Assembly: GCA_020638655.1 (NCBI GenBank) | Contig: JACKIC010000002.1 | Coordinates: 186,001-250,000 of the forward strand | Source of the DNA: Planctomycetota bacterium | GTDB lineage: Bacteria; Planctomycetota; UBA1135; UBA2386 | DNA length: 64,000 nt | Direction of reading: 5' to 3' | Shown here: positions 34,894 through 42,433 of the stretch, piece after piece | Numbering within the stretch: position 1 is the first letter of the stretch | How the letters are laid out: each line of letters starts with the position of its first letter | Notes under the pieces: model-generated | The model's database searches: none | Told to the model about the DNA's origin: nothing | The model's input: the letters and a program-made list of their open reading frames with translations, nothing else | Program-made: the position numbers and the translations under genes

Positions 34894-35883
34894 ATGAAGC
34901 CGATGTCGCCCGCGCTTGCCAACCTGCCGAGCACGCTCAAGCTGCTCTCGGACCCGGTCCGATTGCGGCTGTGCGCATTGCTCGCCCGGGCCGAGCTGGC
35001 GGTGCAGGAGCTCGTCGACGTGACCGGCCTGCAGCAGAGCCGGGTCAGCAACCACCTGTCGCGGCTCAAGCGCGCGGGCCTGGTGCGCGACCGCCGCGAG
35101 GGCACGTGGAGCTTCCATTCGCTGGTCGAACCGACCCCGGACGGGCCGCTGACGCCGGCGCTGTTCGCGGCGACGATCGAGCCCAGCATCGCGTCCGCAG
35201 AGGGCGCCAGCGACGTGCTGGCGCTCGAGACGGTGCTCGATCGTCGGCGCAGCAAGAGCCGCGAGATGCACGACCGGCTCGCGAACCGCTGGCCCGAGGT
35301 CGGGCAGGAGTTCGCTCTCGGCACGCTGCGCAGCGAGATCCTCGCGCAGGCCTTCCCGTGTGGTCCGGTGGTCGCGGACCTCGGCTGCGGCGCGGGCTTC
35401 CTGGCCCTGTGGCTCGCCGAGCGCGGCGCGAAGGTGGTCGCCGTCGATCACAGCGAGGGCATGCTGCACGCGGCGCAGGCGCGCCCCGGCGCCGGGCGCG
35501 TGAGCTTCCGCCGCGGTGAGCTCGACGACCTGCCGCTCGCCGCGGACGAAGTCGACGCTGCGTTCGCCAACCTCGTCTGGCACCACCTGCCCGATCACGA
35601 CCAGGCGGCCCGCGAGGTGTTTCGTGTGGTGGGACCCGGCGGTCGGGTCGTCGTCTCCGATCTGCTGCCGCACGACGCCGAGTGGATGCGCGAGGCGATG
35701 GGTGACCTGCGCCTGGGCCTCAAGCCCGAGACGATCATGGTCGCGCTGGCGCGGGCCGGGTTCGTCGACCTGGTGGCCGAGACCGCGCGCGACCGCTACT
35801 GCGTCAGCGCGCCCGGCGGCGAGCGCGCCGAGTTTCCCATGTTCGTGGTGCGGGGCAGCAAGCCTGCGCGCGCCACTTCCTGA
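34894..35883 (+). CDS. ArsR-family regulator fused to a SAM methyltransferase domain (SahR-like role)
   Basis: 329-residue two-domain protein. Residues about 10-90 form an ArsR winged helix (LKLLSDPVRLRLCALL; recognition region GLQQSRVSNHLSRLKRAGLV). Residues about 150-300 form a class I methyltransferase with the SAM motif VVADLGCGAGFLALWLAERG and acidic strand end VVAVDHSEGML. It lacks metal-binding cysteine motifs, so SAM or SAH rather than a metal is the likely ligand. It lies 33 bases before ahcY on the same strand. ArsR regulators beside ahcY are known to sense S-adenosylhomocysteine (SahR), which makes that role plausible here. The start at 34894 has no Shine-Dalgarno; ATG at 34903 is an alternative. 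Confidence 0.85.
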   Translation: MKPMSPALANLPSTLKLLSDPVRLRLCALLARAELAVQELVDVTGLQQSRVSNHLSRLKRAGLVRDRREGTWSFHSLVEPTPDGPLTPALFAATIEPSIASAEGASDVLALETVLDRRRSKSREMHDRLANRWPEVGQEFALGTLRSEILAQAFPCGPVVADLGCGAGFLALWLAERGAKVVAVDHSEGMLHAAQARPGAGRVSFRRGELDDLPLAADEVDAAFANLVWHHLPDHDQAAREVFRVVGPGGRVVVSDLLPHDAEWMREAMGDLRLGLKPETIMVALARAGFVDLVAETARDRYCVSAPGGERAEFPMFVVRGSKPARATS

Positions 35884-35916
35884 CCCTTCCCTGTTTCGTT
35901 GTCGAGAGAGAATGCG

Positions 35917-37428
35917 ATGACCGCTACCAACACTCCGAAGTCCAAGTCCAAGAAGTCCGCCGCGCCCGCCGCCGGCAAGTCCAACGTGCTCAGCCCCACC
36001 GATTTCAAGGTGCGCGACCTGTCGCTCGCCGACTTCGGGCGCAAGGAGATCAAGCTCGCCGAAGTCGAGATGCCGGGCCTGATGTCGCTGCGCAGCGAAT
36101 ACCGCAAGCAACAGCCGCTCAAGGGCGCGCGCATCACGGGCTCGCTGCACATGACGATCCAGACCGCCGTGCTGATCGAGACGCTGGTCGAGCTCGGCGC
36201 CGAGGTGCGTTGGGCCTCGTGCAACATCTTCAGCACGCAGGATCACGCCGCGGCGGCGATCGCGGTCGGCCCCAAGGGCACGGTCGACAAGCCCAAGGGC
36301 GTGCCCGTGTTCGCCTGGAAGGGCGAGACGCTCGAGGAATACTGGTGGTGCACCGAGCAGGCGCTCACCTGGCCCGGCCAGGACGGCCCGAACATGATCC
36401 TCGACGACGGCGGCGACGCCACGATGATGGTCATGAAGGGCGCGCAGTGGGAGCAGGCCGGCAAGGTGCCGTCGGTCAAGAAGAACGACGGTGAGGATTG
36501 GGTCGAGCTGATCAAGTGCCTCAAGAACTCGCTCGCGCTGAGCAAGGACAAGTGGTCGAAGATGATGCCCGGGATCCGCGGCGTCTCCGAGGAGACCACC
36601 ACCGGCGTGCACCGCCTCTACCAGCTGCAGAGCGAAGGCGCGCTGCCGTTCCCGGCGATGAACGTCAACGACAGCGTGACCAAGTCGAAGTTCGACAACG
36701 TCTACGGCTGCCGCCACTCGCTCGTCGACGGCCTGATGCGCGCCACCGACGTGATGCTCTCGGGCAAGGTCGCGGTGGTCTGCGGCTACGGCGACGTCGG
36801 CAAGGGCTGCGCGCAGTCGCTCAAGGGCCAGGGCGCGCGCGTCATCATCACCGAGATCGACCCGATCTGCGCGCTGCAGGCGGCGATGGAGGGCTACCAG
36901 GTCCTCACCATCGACGACGTGATCGACTACGCCGACGTGTTCATCACCGCGACCGGGAACTACCAGGTCATCACGGTCGATCACATGAAGCGCATGAAGA
37001 ACAACGCGATCGTGGCCAACATCGGCCACTTCGACAACGAGATCGACATGGCCGGCCTCGAGCGCATGGCCGGCGTGCGCTGCGACAACATCAAGCCGCA
37101 GACCGATCGCTGGGTGTTCCCGGACGGCCACGGCGTGATCGTGCTGGCCGAAGGGCGCCTGATGAACCTCGGCTGCGCCACCGGTCACCCGAGCTTCGTG
37201 ATGTCGAACAGCTTCACCAACCAGGTGATCGCGCAGATCGAGCTGTTCAACAACTACAAGAAGTACGACAAGGGCGTCTACACGCTGCCCAAGCACCTCG
37301 ACGAGAAGGTCGCGCGGCTGCACCTGGCGAAGCTGGGCGTCAAGCTGACCAAGCTGTCGAAGAAGCAGGCCGAGTACCTCGGCATCTCCGCCGACGGCCC
37401 CTTCAAGCCCGGCCACTACCGCTACTAA
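35917..37428 (+). CDS. ahcY: S-adenosylhomocysteinase
   Basis: 503-residue cytosolic enzyme that reversibly splits S-adenosylhomocysteine to adenosine and homocysteine, removing the inhibitor left by methylation reactions. It has the family N-terminal block GSLHMTIQTAVLIETLVELG, the active-site region with SKFDNVYGCRHSL, the NAD-binding loop VVCGYGDVGKGCAQSLKGQG, and the characteristic C-terminal KPGHYRY. A lysine-rich extension of about 30 residues precedes the usual start. ATG at 35917 has a GAGAGAG purine run (35904-35910) seven bases upstream; TTG at 35899 is a weaker alternative. It is cotranscribed with the ArsR-methyltransferase gene, consistent with feedback control of the methyl cycle. 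Confidence 0.96.
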   Translation: MTATNTPKSKSKKSAAPAAGKSNVLSPTDFKVRDLSLADFGRKEIKLAEVEMPGLMSLRSEYRKQQPLKGARITGSLHMTIQTAVLIETLVELGAEVRWASCNIFSTQDHAAAAIAVGPKGTVDKPKGVPVFAWKGETLEEYWWCTEQALTWPGQDGPNMILDDGGDATMMVMKGAQWEQAGKVPSVKKNDGEDWVELIKCLKNSLALSKDKWSKMMPGIRGVSEETTTGVHRLYQLQSEGALPFPAMNVNDSVTKSKFDNVYGCRHSLVDGLMRATDVMLSGKVAVVCGYGDVGKGCAQSLKGQGARVIITEIDPICALQAAMEGYQVLTIDDVIDYADVFITATGNYQVITVDHMKRMKNNAIVANIGHFDNEIDMAGLERMAGVRCDNIKPQTDRWVFPDGHGVIVLAEGRLMNLGCATGHPSFVMSNSFTNQVIAQIELFNNYKKYDKGVYTLPKHLDEKVARLHLAKLGVKLTKLSKKQAEYLGISADGPFKPGHYRY

Positions 37429-37465
37429 TCTGCCGGCGGGGTGGCGGCTCGGGCCGCCCACGTTG

Positions 37466-37493
37466 GAGCCGGCGGCCGCAGCGGCCGCGGCTC
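37466..37493. terminator. GC-rich hairpin between ahcY and convergent lepB
   Basis: GAGCCGGCGGCCGC pairs with GCGGCCGCGGCTC around a single A, with one bulged base. A second, smaller hairpin (GTGGCGGC/GCCGCCCAC) lies immediately before it at about 37441-37461. They occupy the gap where both genes end and may terminate both. No T-run is seen. Confidence 0.5.
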
Positions 37494-37540
37494 GACGGCG
37501 TTGGGCTGGGCCGTGGCAGGGCTGCTGCTTCAGCGGGCGA

Positions 37541-38131
37541 TCAGAAGATGGTGGCCGTCGCCAGCGGCCAGAAGCGCACGCGCACGCGGCCGCGGATCAG
37601 CTCTTCGGGCACGAGGCCGAAGCTGCGCGAGTCGCAGCTGATCGGCCGGTTGTCGCCGAGCACGAAGAAGTTGCCTTCGGGCACGGTCATCTCGGCGAGC
37701 TCCTGGTGGTCGTGGATGCAGCCGTAGGAGTCGGCGGGCTTGCCGTCGACGTAGAGCACCCCGGCGCGCATCGCGATCACGTCACCGGGCGCACCGACGA
37801 CGCGCTTGACGAAGTCGACCGACGGGTTGAGCGGGTAGCGCAGCACCACGACGTCGCCGCGGTGCACGTCACCGACGTTGTGGGTGACGCGGTCGACCAC
37901 CAGCCGGTCGCCGTCGTGCAGGCAGGGCTCCATCGAGCTGCCCTTGACGACCGAGACCTGCACCACGAACAGGTGCAGGACGACCATCAGCGCGGCGCCG
38001 AGCATCGTGTCGACCACGAAGCGCAGCTTCGTGCGGCGTCGCGGCGGGCGCGGCGTCGCAGGAACGGCGAGCGTCCGCACGGTCGCGGGCGAGGTCGGGC
38101 GTTGGCCCGGGGCTCGGAATGCCATCCACAT
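37541..38131 (-). CDS. lepB: Signal peptidase I
   Basis: 196-residue membrane serine protease that removes signal peptides from exported proteins. One transmembrane helix (LGAALMVVLHLFVVQVSVV, about residues 44-62) precedes the catalytic serine S66 in GSSMEP. The general base K109 sits in DFVKRVVGAPGD, and the conserved GDNRPISCDSR block follows near the C terminus. The single-helix, short form suits a compact Lep. The first 35 residues are basic and proline-rich; ATG at 38125 is an alternative start. Many predicted secreted proteins in this window would be its substrates. It converges on ahcY. Confidence 0.93.
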   Translation of the reverse strand: MWMAFRAPGQRPTSPATVRTLAVPATPRPPRRRTKLRFVVDTMLGAALMVVLHLFVVQVSVVKGSSMEPCLHDGDRLVVDRVTHNVGDVHRGDVVVLRYPLNPSVDFVKRVVGAPGDVIAMRAGVLYVDGKPADSYGCIHDHQELAEMTVPEGNFFVLGDNRPISCDSRSFGLVPEELIRGRVRVRFWPLATATIF

Positions 38132-38133
38132 GT

Positions 38134-38150
38134 CGAGCCGTATCGGCTCG
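38134..38150. promoter_or_regulatory. Inverted repeat directly upstream of lepB
   Basis: CGAGCCG-TAT-CGGCTCG is a perfect 7-bp inverted repeat ending three bases before the lepB ATG (minus strand). In the mRNA it would form a hairpin over the ribosome-binding region; as DNA it could be an operator. Which applies is unknown. Confidence 0.4.
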
Positions 38151-38339
38151 TCGGGTGTCGGCCTTGATGCCCTGCTTGCGGGGAAAACCCTGAGGTGAGG
38201 TCTGCAGTGTCCCGATCTGAAGCCGTTGGTACGGGGCTCATGGTCGGGCGCGGAGCGGCCGAGGGTTCGTGATCAAGGCGGCGGCGCCGCGCGTCCGAAG
38301 AACGATGCGACGCATACGCCAGACGCCGGAGCAGCCAGC

Positions 38340-39218
38340 ATGAGTCATTCGACCCTCCAACAACTCGCGCAGCAGGAGAAGACCCGCCGCGAGATCCTGC
38401 ACAAGAGCGACCTGATTCCGCCGCTGCCCGACCTGGTCGTGCGGCTGCTCGCGGTGCTCAACAACCAGGAGACCGAGCCCGAGGACCTCGAGAAGCTGCT
38501 GCAGAACGACCAGGTGCTGGTCGCGAAGATGCTGGCGATGGTCAACTCGCCGTTCTACGGCATGAACCGGTCGATCCGCACCGTCAAGGACGCGGTGATG
38601 GTGCTCGGCTTCCGAGGCGTGCGCAGCCTGGTGCTCGCGACCAGCACGGCAAAGTTCATGCAGCGCGACTTCGCCTGCTACGGCCACGAGCCCAAGGGGC
38701 TGTGGCTGCACGCCGCGTGCGTCGCGTCCGGCTCGAAGGCGCTGGCCCGGTCGTGCCGGCTCGGCGCGGACGCGGCCGAGCAGCTGTTCGTCGCGGGTCT
38801 GCTGCACGACATCGGCAAGCTGATGCTGCTCCCGTACGTGCACGACAACAAGACCATCGCCGCGGCTCGGGACCGCGAGGCGGCCGAGCGCGCGGCGATC
38901 GGCATGGATCACACCGAGGCCGGCGCGCTGGTGACGGCCAAGTGGAACCTCAGCCTCGAGATCCAGGAAGTGCTCAAGAGCCACCACGACCGCGACGAGA
39001 GCGTCAGCAGTCCGGGGCTAGCGGTGGTGCGCCTGGCTGATCAGGTCGCGCACGAGATGGGCGTCGGTTACCTGCCCGAGCACGCGCCGATCGCCCGGGT
39101 GCTGCCCGGTGACCTCGCGGTGCTCGGCGTCGCCGAGGCGGCGTGGGGGACGTTGCGGGACGAGATCGCGGCGACCATGGACGAGGCCGTCCAGGCGTTG
39201 GGTTCGCTGGCCTGCTGA
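38340..39218 (+). CDS. HDOD-domain signalling protein
   Basis: 292-residue protein consisting of one HDOD domain. It begins PPLPDLVVRLLAVLNNQE (about residues 27-44), continues with the block LQNDQVLVAKMLAMVNSPFYG, and has LFVAGLLHDIGKLMLL (about 157-172) as the HD-like core. The downstream conserved histidines are HTEAGALVTAKWNL and LKSHHDRDE. Most HDOD proteins are catalytically silent signalling adaptors, often acting with phosphatases or GGDEF/CheY proteins. It sits 15 bases upstream of a GAF/PP2C phosphatase gene on the same strand, a typical partnership, and the two are probably coexpressed. Confidence 0.87.
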   Translation: MSHSTLQQLAQQEKTRREILHKSDLIPPLPDLVVRLLAVLNNQETEPEDLEKLLQNDQVLVAKMLAMVNSPFYGMNRSIRTVKDAVMVLGFRGVRSLVLATSTAKFMQRDFACYGHEPKGLWLHAACVASGSKALARSCRLGADAAEQLFVAGLLHDIGKLMLLPYVHDNKTIAAARDREAAERAAIGMDHTEAGALVTAKWNLSLEIQEVLKSHHDRDESVSSPGLAVVRLADQVAHEMGVGYLPEHAPIARVLPGDLAVLGVAEAAWGTLRDEIAATMDEAVQALGSLAC

Positions 39219-39233
39219 TCGCGCCACCGCCTC

Positions 39234-40895
39234 ATGGAAGCCGCCGCCACCCACGCCTGGTCCGGCGCGGCAGCCCTCGCGGGGCTGCACGCGTGCCGGT
39301 CGATCGGCGAGCTGGACGCTCGCCTGGTCGAGCACCTCGGGGTGACCCTGGGTGGGCCGGCGTTCGCGCTGCTGCTCGCGGACGGCGACGAACTGGGTTG
39401 GCGCGTCGTGGCGTGCGGCGGCGAGGGCTGCCCGCTGCAGGGCCGCGAGCGCGCCGGTCGCGAGGAATGGCAGGTGCCGGCTGCGCAGCGGCTGCCCGTG
39501 AGCTACGGCCACCACCGGCTCGGGGAGCTGCTCGTCGGCGAGCCGCTGGCCGAGGAAACGGCCGGTGCGGTGCAGGCGACGCTGGCGCACTACGCGACAG
39601 CGCTCGTCAACCACACCCTGAACGCGGAGGCGCGTCAGGCGACCGAGCACTACTGCGCCAGCCTGCAGGCGCTCGAGGAGGGCATCGTCCTGTTCCAGGA
39701 GGAAGACGCCGACGCGGTGATGGCGCGCCTGCTGTCCCTGGCGATGGCGATGGTCGAGGCGACGGCCGGCGTGCTCTACGTGCTGCGTGAGGTCGGCGAC
39801 GCCGACTCCGGCCTGCGCGCCGACCAGGTGCTGGGGCTGCCCGAGACGTTGCTCGATTCGCTGGTCGCCGCCGACTCGCGCGCGTGGCCGGAGTGCCTGA
39901 TGGAGCAGGGGCCGCAGTGGTTCGAACGCGCCGCCGACGGTTCCCTGGGGGGGATCGCCGCGGGTTCGTTGCCGCCCGTGGTCGGCAACATGGTCGCGCT
40001 GCCGCTGCGCTACCACGGCGTCGACGCCGGCGTCTGCGTGTTGTTCAACGCGGCGATCGAGGCTGGCACGGCGCGGGACTACCTCGGTCGGGTGCAGAGC
40101 CTGGGGCACCTGGGCGCGGCGCTGCTGCACCGCCTCAAGCTGGAGGCCATGACCGCGCGCAACCGGTCCATCGCGCGCGAGCTCGAGATCGCCGGCGCGA
40201 TCCAGAAGCGCCTGCTGCCGGCCGCGGCGCCGGCGACCGACGACTTCGACTTCTCGTGGCGCTCGATCGCCGCGCAGAACATCGGCGGTGACTACCTCGA
40301 CCTGCTGATGAGCGACCTGGGCGACGTCTACGCCGTGGTCGCCGACGCGTCGGGGCACGGCATCAACTCGGCGATGCTGATGACCTCGTTCCGCAGCACC
40401 TACCGCGCCGACGCGCCGTGGCAGGAGCCCGAGGACCTGCTCGCCGCGCTGAACCGCGAGGTCGTACACGAGGTCGGCGCGACGGGCATGTTCATCACCG
40501 CGGCGACGCTGCGGATCGAGCGGGGCAGCAACCTGATGACGCTGTCGAGCGCCGGGCACAACCCGATCTTCCTGTATCGGGCCCGCACCGGCGAGGTCGA
40601 GAGCATCGCGTCGCACGGCCCGCCGCTCGGCTTCCTCGGCGGCGCGACCTACGCCTCGTACCAGACGGTGCTGCAGACCGGCGACATCCTGCTGCTCTAC
40701 ACCGACGGGATCACCGAGGCGCTCGGCGCCGACCAGGAGATGTTCGGCGAGGAGCGGCTGGCGGCGCTGCTGCGCCGTCACGCGGCGGACGCCGCCGAGG
40801 TGATGCTCGGCGCGATGCAGAAGGCGCTGTGTGAGTTCGCGGGCCGCACCAACCACGAAGACGACGTGTCGATGACCGTCATCAAGGTCAACTGA
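39234..40895 (+). CDS. GAF-type sensor with SpoIIE/PP2C phosphatase domain
   Basis: 553-residue cytosolic protein. Two GAF-like regions (about residues 15-130 and 140-300) are followed by a short coiled coil (MTARNRSIARELEIAGAIQKRLLP) and a PP2C-type SpoIIE domain (about 325-553). Metal-binding acidic motifs are present: GGDYLDLL, VVADASGHGINSAML, LLYTDGITEAL and HEDDVSMTVIKV. Such phosphatases dephosphorylate anti-sigma-factor antagonists in partner-switching pathways. No anti-sigma antagonist gene is adjacent; the HDOD gene immediately upstream is the likely partner. Confidence 0.9.
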   Translation: MEAAATHAWSGAAALAGLHACRSIGELDARLVEHLGVTLGGPAFALLLADGDELGWRVVACGGEGCPLQGRERAGREEWQVPAAQRLPVSYGHHRLGELLVGEPLAEETAGAVQATLAHYATALVNHTLNAEARQATEHYCASLQALEEGIVLFQEEDADAVMARLLSLAMAMVEATAGVLYVLREVGDADSGLRADQVLGLPETLLDSLVAADSRAWPECLMEQGPQWFERAADGSLGGIAAGSLPPVVGNMVALPLRYHGVDAGVCVLFNAAIEAGTARDYLGRVQSLGHLGAALLHRLKLEAMTARNRSIARELEIAGAIQKRLLPAAAPATDDFDFSWRSIAAQNIGGDYLDLLMSDLGDVYAVVADASGHGINSAMLMTSFRSTYRADAPWQEPEDLLAALNREVVHEVGATGMFITAATLRIERGSNLMTLSSAGHNPIFLYRARTGEVESIASHGPPLGFLGGATYASYQTVLQTGDILLLYTDGITEALGADQEMFGEERLAALLRRHAADAAEVMLGAMQKALCEFAGRTNHEDDVSMTVIKVN

Positions 40896-40926
40896 CCGGC
40901 CGTTCTGCCCGGCAGCCGGCGCGCCC

Positions 40927-42354
40927 CTAGAACTGCTTGCGTCGCGAACTGCTCTCGATGCCGAGCGCCTTGCGGTACTTGGTCACCGTGCGGCGCGCGA
41001 TGTGCACGCCGCGCTTGCCGAGCTCGTCGACCAGCTGGTCGTCGGACATCGGGTTGTCCTTGTCCTCGGCGTCGACGATCTGCTTGAGCGTGTCCTTGAC
41101 GGCGCGCTGGCTGACCATGTCGCCGGTGTCCGACATGGTGCCGCTGCTGAAGAAGCGCTTCATGTCGAAGATGCCCTGCGGCGTCTGGATGTACTTGCCG
41201 GAGGTGGCGCGGCTGACCGTCGAGATGTGCACGTGCACCGCGTCGGCGATGTCCTGCATCTTCATCGGCACGAGGTGCTGCACGCCGTGGCGCAGGAAAC
41301 CCTCCTGCCGGCGCACGAGTTCGGTGGCGATGCGTTCGATGGTGTTCTGGCGCTGGTGCACCGACTCGATGAACCACTTCGCCGCCTCGATCTTGCGGCG
41401 CAGGTACTCGTAGACCTTGGGGTCGGTGCGGGCCTCCTGGAGCAGGCTGCGGTAGACCGGCGAGATCGACAGCTCCGGCAGGGCGCCCCGCTGGCTGCGC
41501 ACCTCGAACTTGCCGTCGACCTCGTCGACGATCACGTCGGGCGAGACGCCGCTCGTCGACTCGCCGCCGAACTCCGACCCCGGGTGCGGGTTGCAGTGCG
41601 AGCGCAGGAATTCCCAGCTCTCCTTGATCTCGTCGATGCTGGCGCCGGTCTCCTTGGCGATCTTCGGCAGGCGGTTCATCGCCAGGTCGTCGAGGTGGTG
41701 TTCGACGATGCGGCGCGTCAGCGGCCGCACGAAGTCGAAGCGCGCCAGCTGCATCAGCAGGCAGTCGCGCAGGTCGCGCGCGCCCACGCCGATCGGTTCG
41801 AGGTCGCGCACGATGTCGACCGCCTCCTCGGCGAGCGGCAGCGGCACCAGCAACTGCTGGGCGATCTGCTCGGCCGTCTCGGCGAGGCGGCCGTCCTCGT
41901 CGAGCGAGAAGACGATGTGCTCGACGACGCGGATCAGCTCGGGGTCCGACTCCTGGGTGCGGACCTGGGTCATCAGGTACTCGGGCAGTGAGGTCGAACG
42001 CCCGGGCGTGTTGTTGAGCGCCTCGAACTTGCGGTCCTCGTCGTCGCCGCCCGGCGAGGAGGTGCGCTGCCGCCAGTTCGGCTCGACGCGGGCCTCGAGC
42101 TGGTCGATCTCGGCGGAGAACTCGCGCTGCAGGCGGTCCTCGAGGGACGGCTGCTCCGGTTCGCGCTGCTCCGCGGTAGGTGCCGTCTCGCTCTCGTCCT
42201 TGCGCTCGAGGAAGACGTTCTCCTGCAGTTCCTGTTCGATCTGGTCCTTGAGTTCGAGCAGGGGCAGCTGCAGCACCTGCATGGCCTGGATCATCTGCGG
42301 CGACTGGACGAGTCGTTGCTCCGCGCGCAGGGATTGGGTCAGGCCAAGACGCAT
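40927..42354 (-). CDS. rpoN: RNA polymerase sigma-54 factor
   Basis: 475-residue sigma-54. The glutamine/leucine-rich region I (QSLRAEQRLVQSPQMIQAMQ) contacts activators. An acidic linker follows at about residues 55-110, then the core-binding domain and a DNA-binding region with HISTVSRATSGKYIQT. The diagnostic RpoN box ARRTVTKYRKAL lies at about residues 456-467. It directs transcription from -24/-12 promoters and needs an AAA activator, none of which is in this window. It lies 79 bases downstream of the secretin-like gene, far enough to have its own promoter. Confidence 0.97.
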   Translation of the reverse strand: MRLGLTQSLRAEQRLVQSPQMIQAMQVLQLPLLELKDQIEQELQENVFLERKDESETAPTAEQREPEQPSLEDRLQREFSAEIDQLEARVEPNWRQRTSSPGGDDEDRKFEALNNTPGRSTSLPEYLMTQVRTQESDPELIRVVEHIVFSLDEDGRLAETAEQIAQQLLVPLPLAEEAVDIVRDLEPIGVGARDLRDCLLMQLARFDFVRPLTRRIVEHHLDDLAMNRLPKIAKETGASIDEIKESWEFLRSHCNPHPGSEFGGESTSGVSPDVIVDEVDGKFEVRSQRGALPELSISPVYRSLLQEARTDPKVYEYLRRKIEAAKWFIESVHQRQNTIERIATELVRRQEGFLRHGVQHLVPMKMQDIADAVHVHISTVSRATSGKYIQTPQGIFDMKRFFSSGTMSDTGDMVSQRAVKDTLKQIVDAEDKDNPMSDDQLVDELGKRGVHIARRTVTKYRKALGIESSSRRKQF

Positions 42355-42433
42355 GCCCCCCTTGTAGCTCCAGGTCCGTTGCCGGTCACGGTCTGCCGGG
42401 CACGCAATTCGCGATGCTCGAGAACTCGTCGAT

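Noticed and set aside
38151..38339. A riboswitch before the HDOD gene
   Set aside because: The gap contains several GC-rich partial pairings, but no known riboswitch core could be matched by eye.
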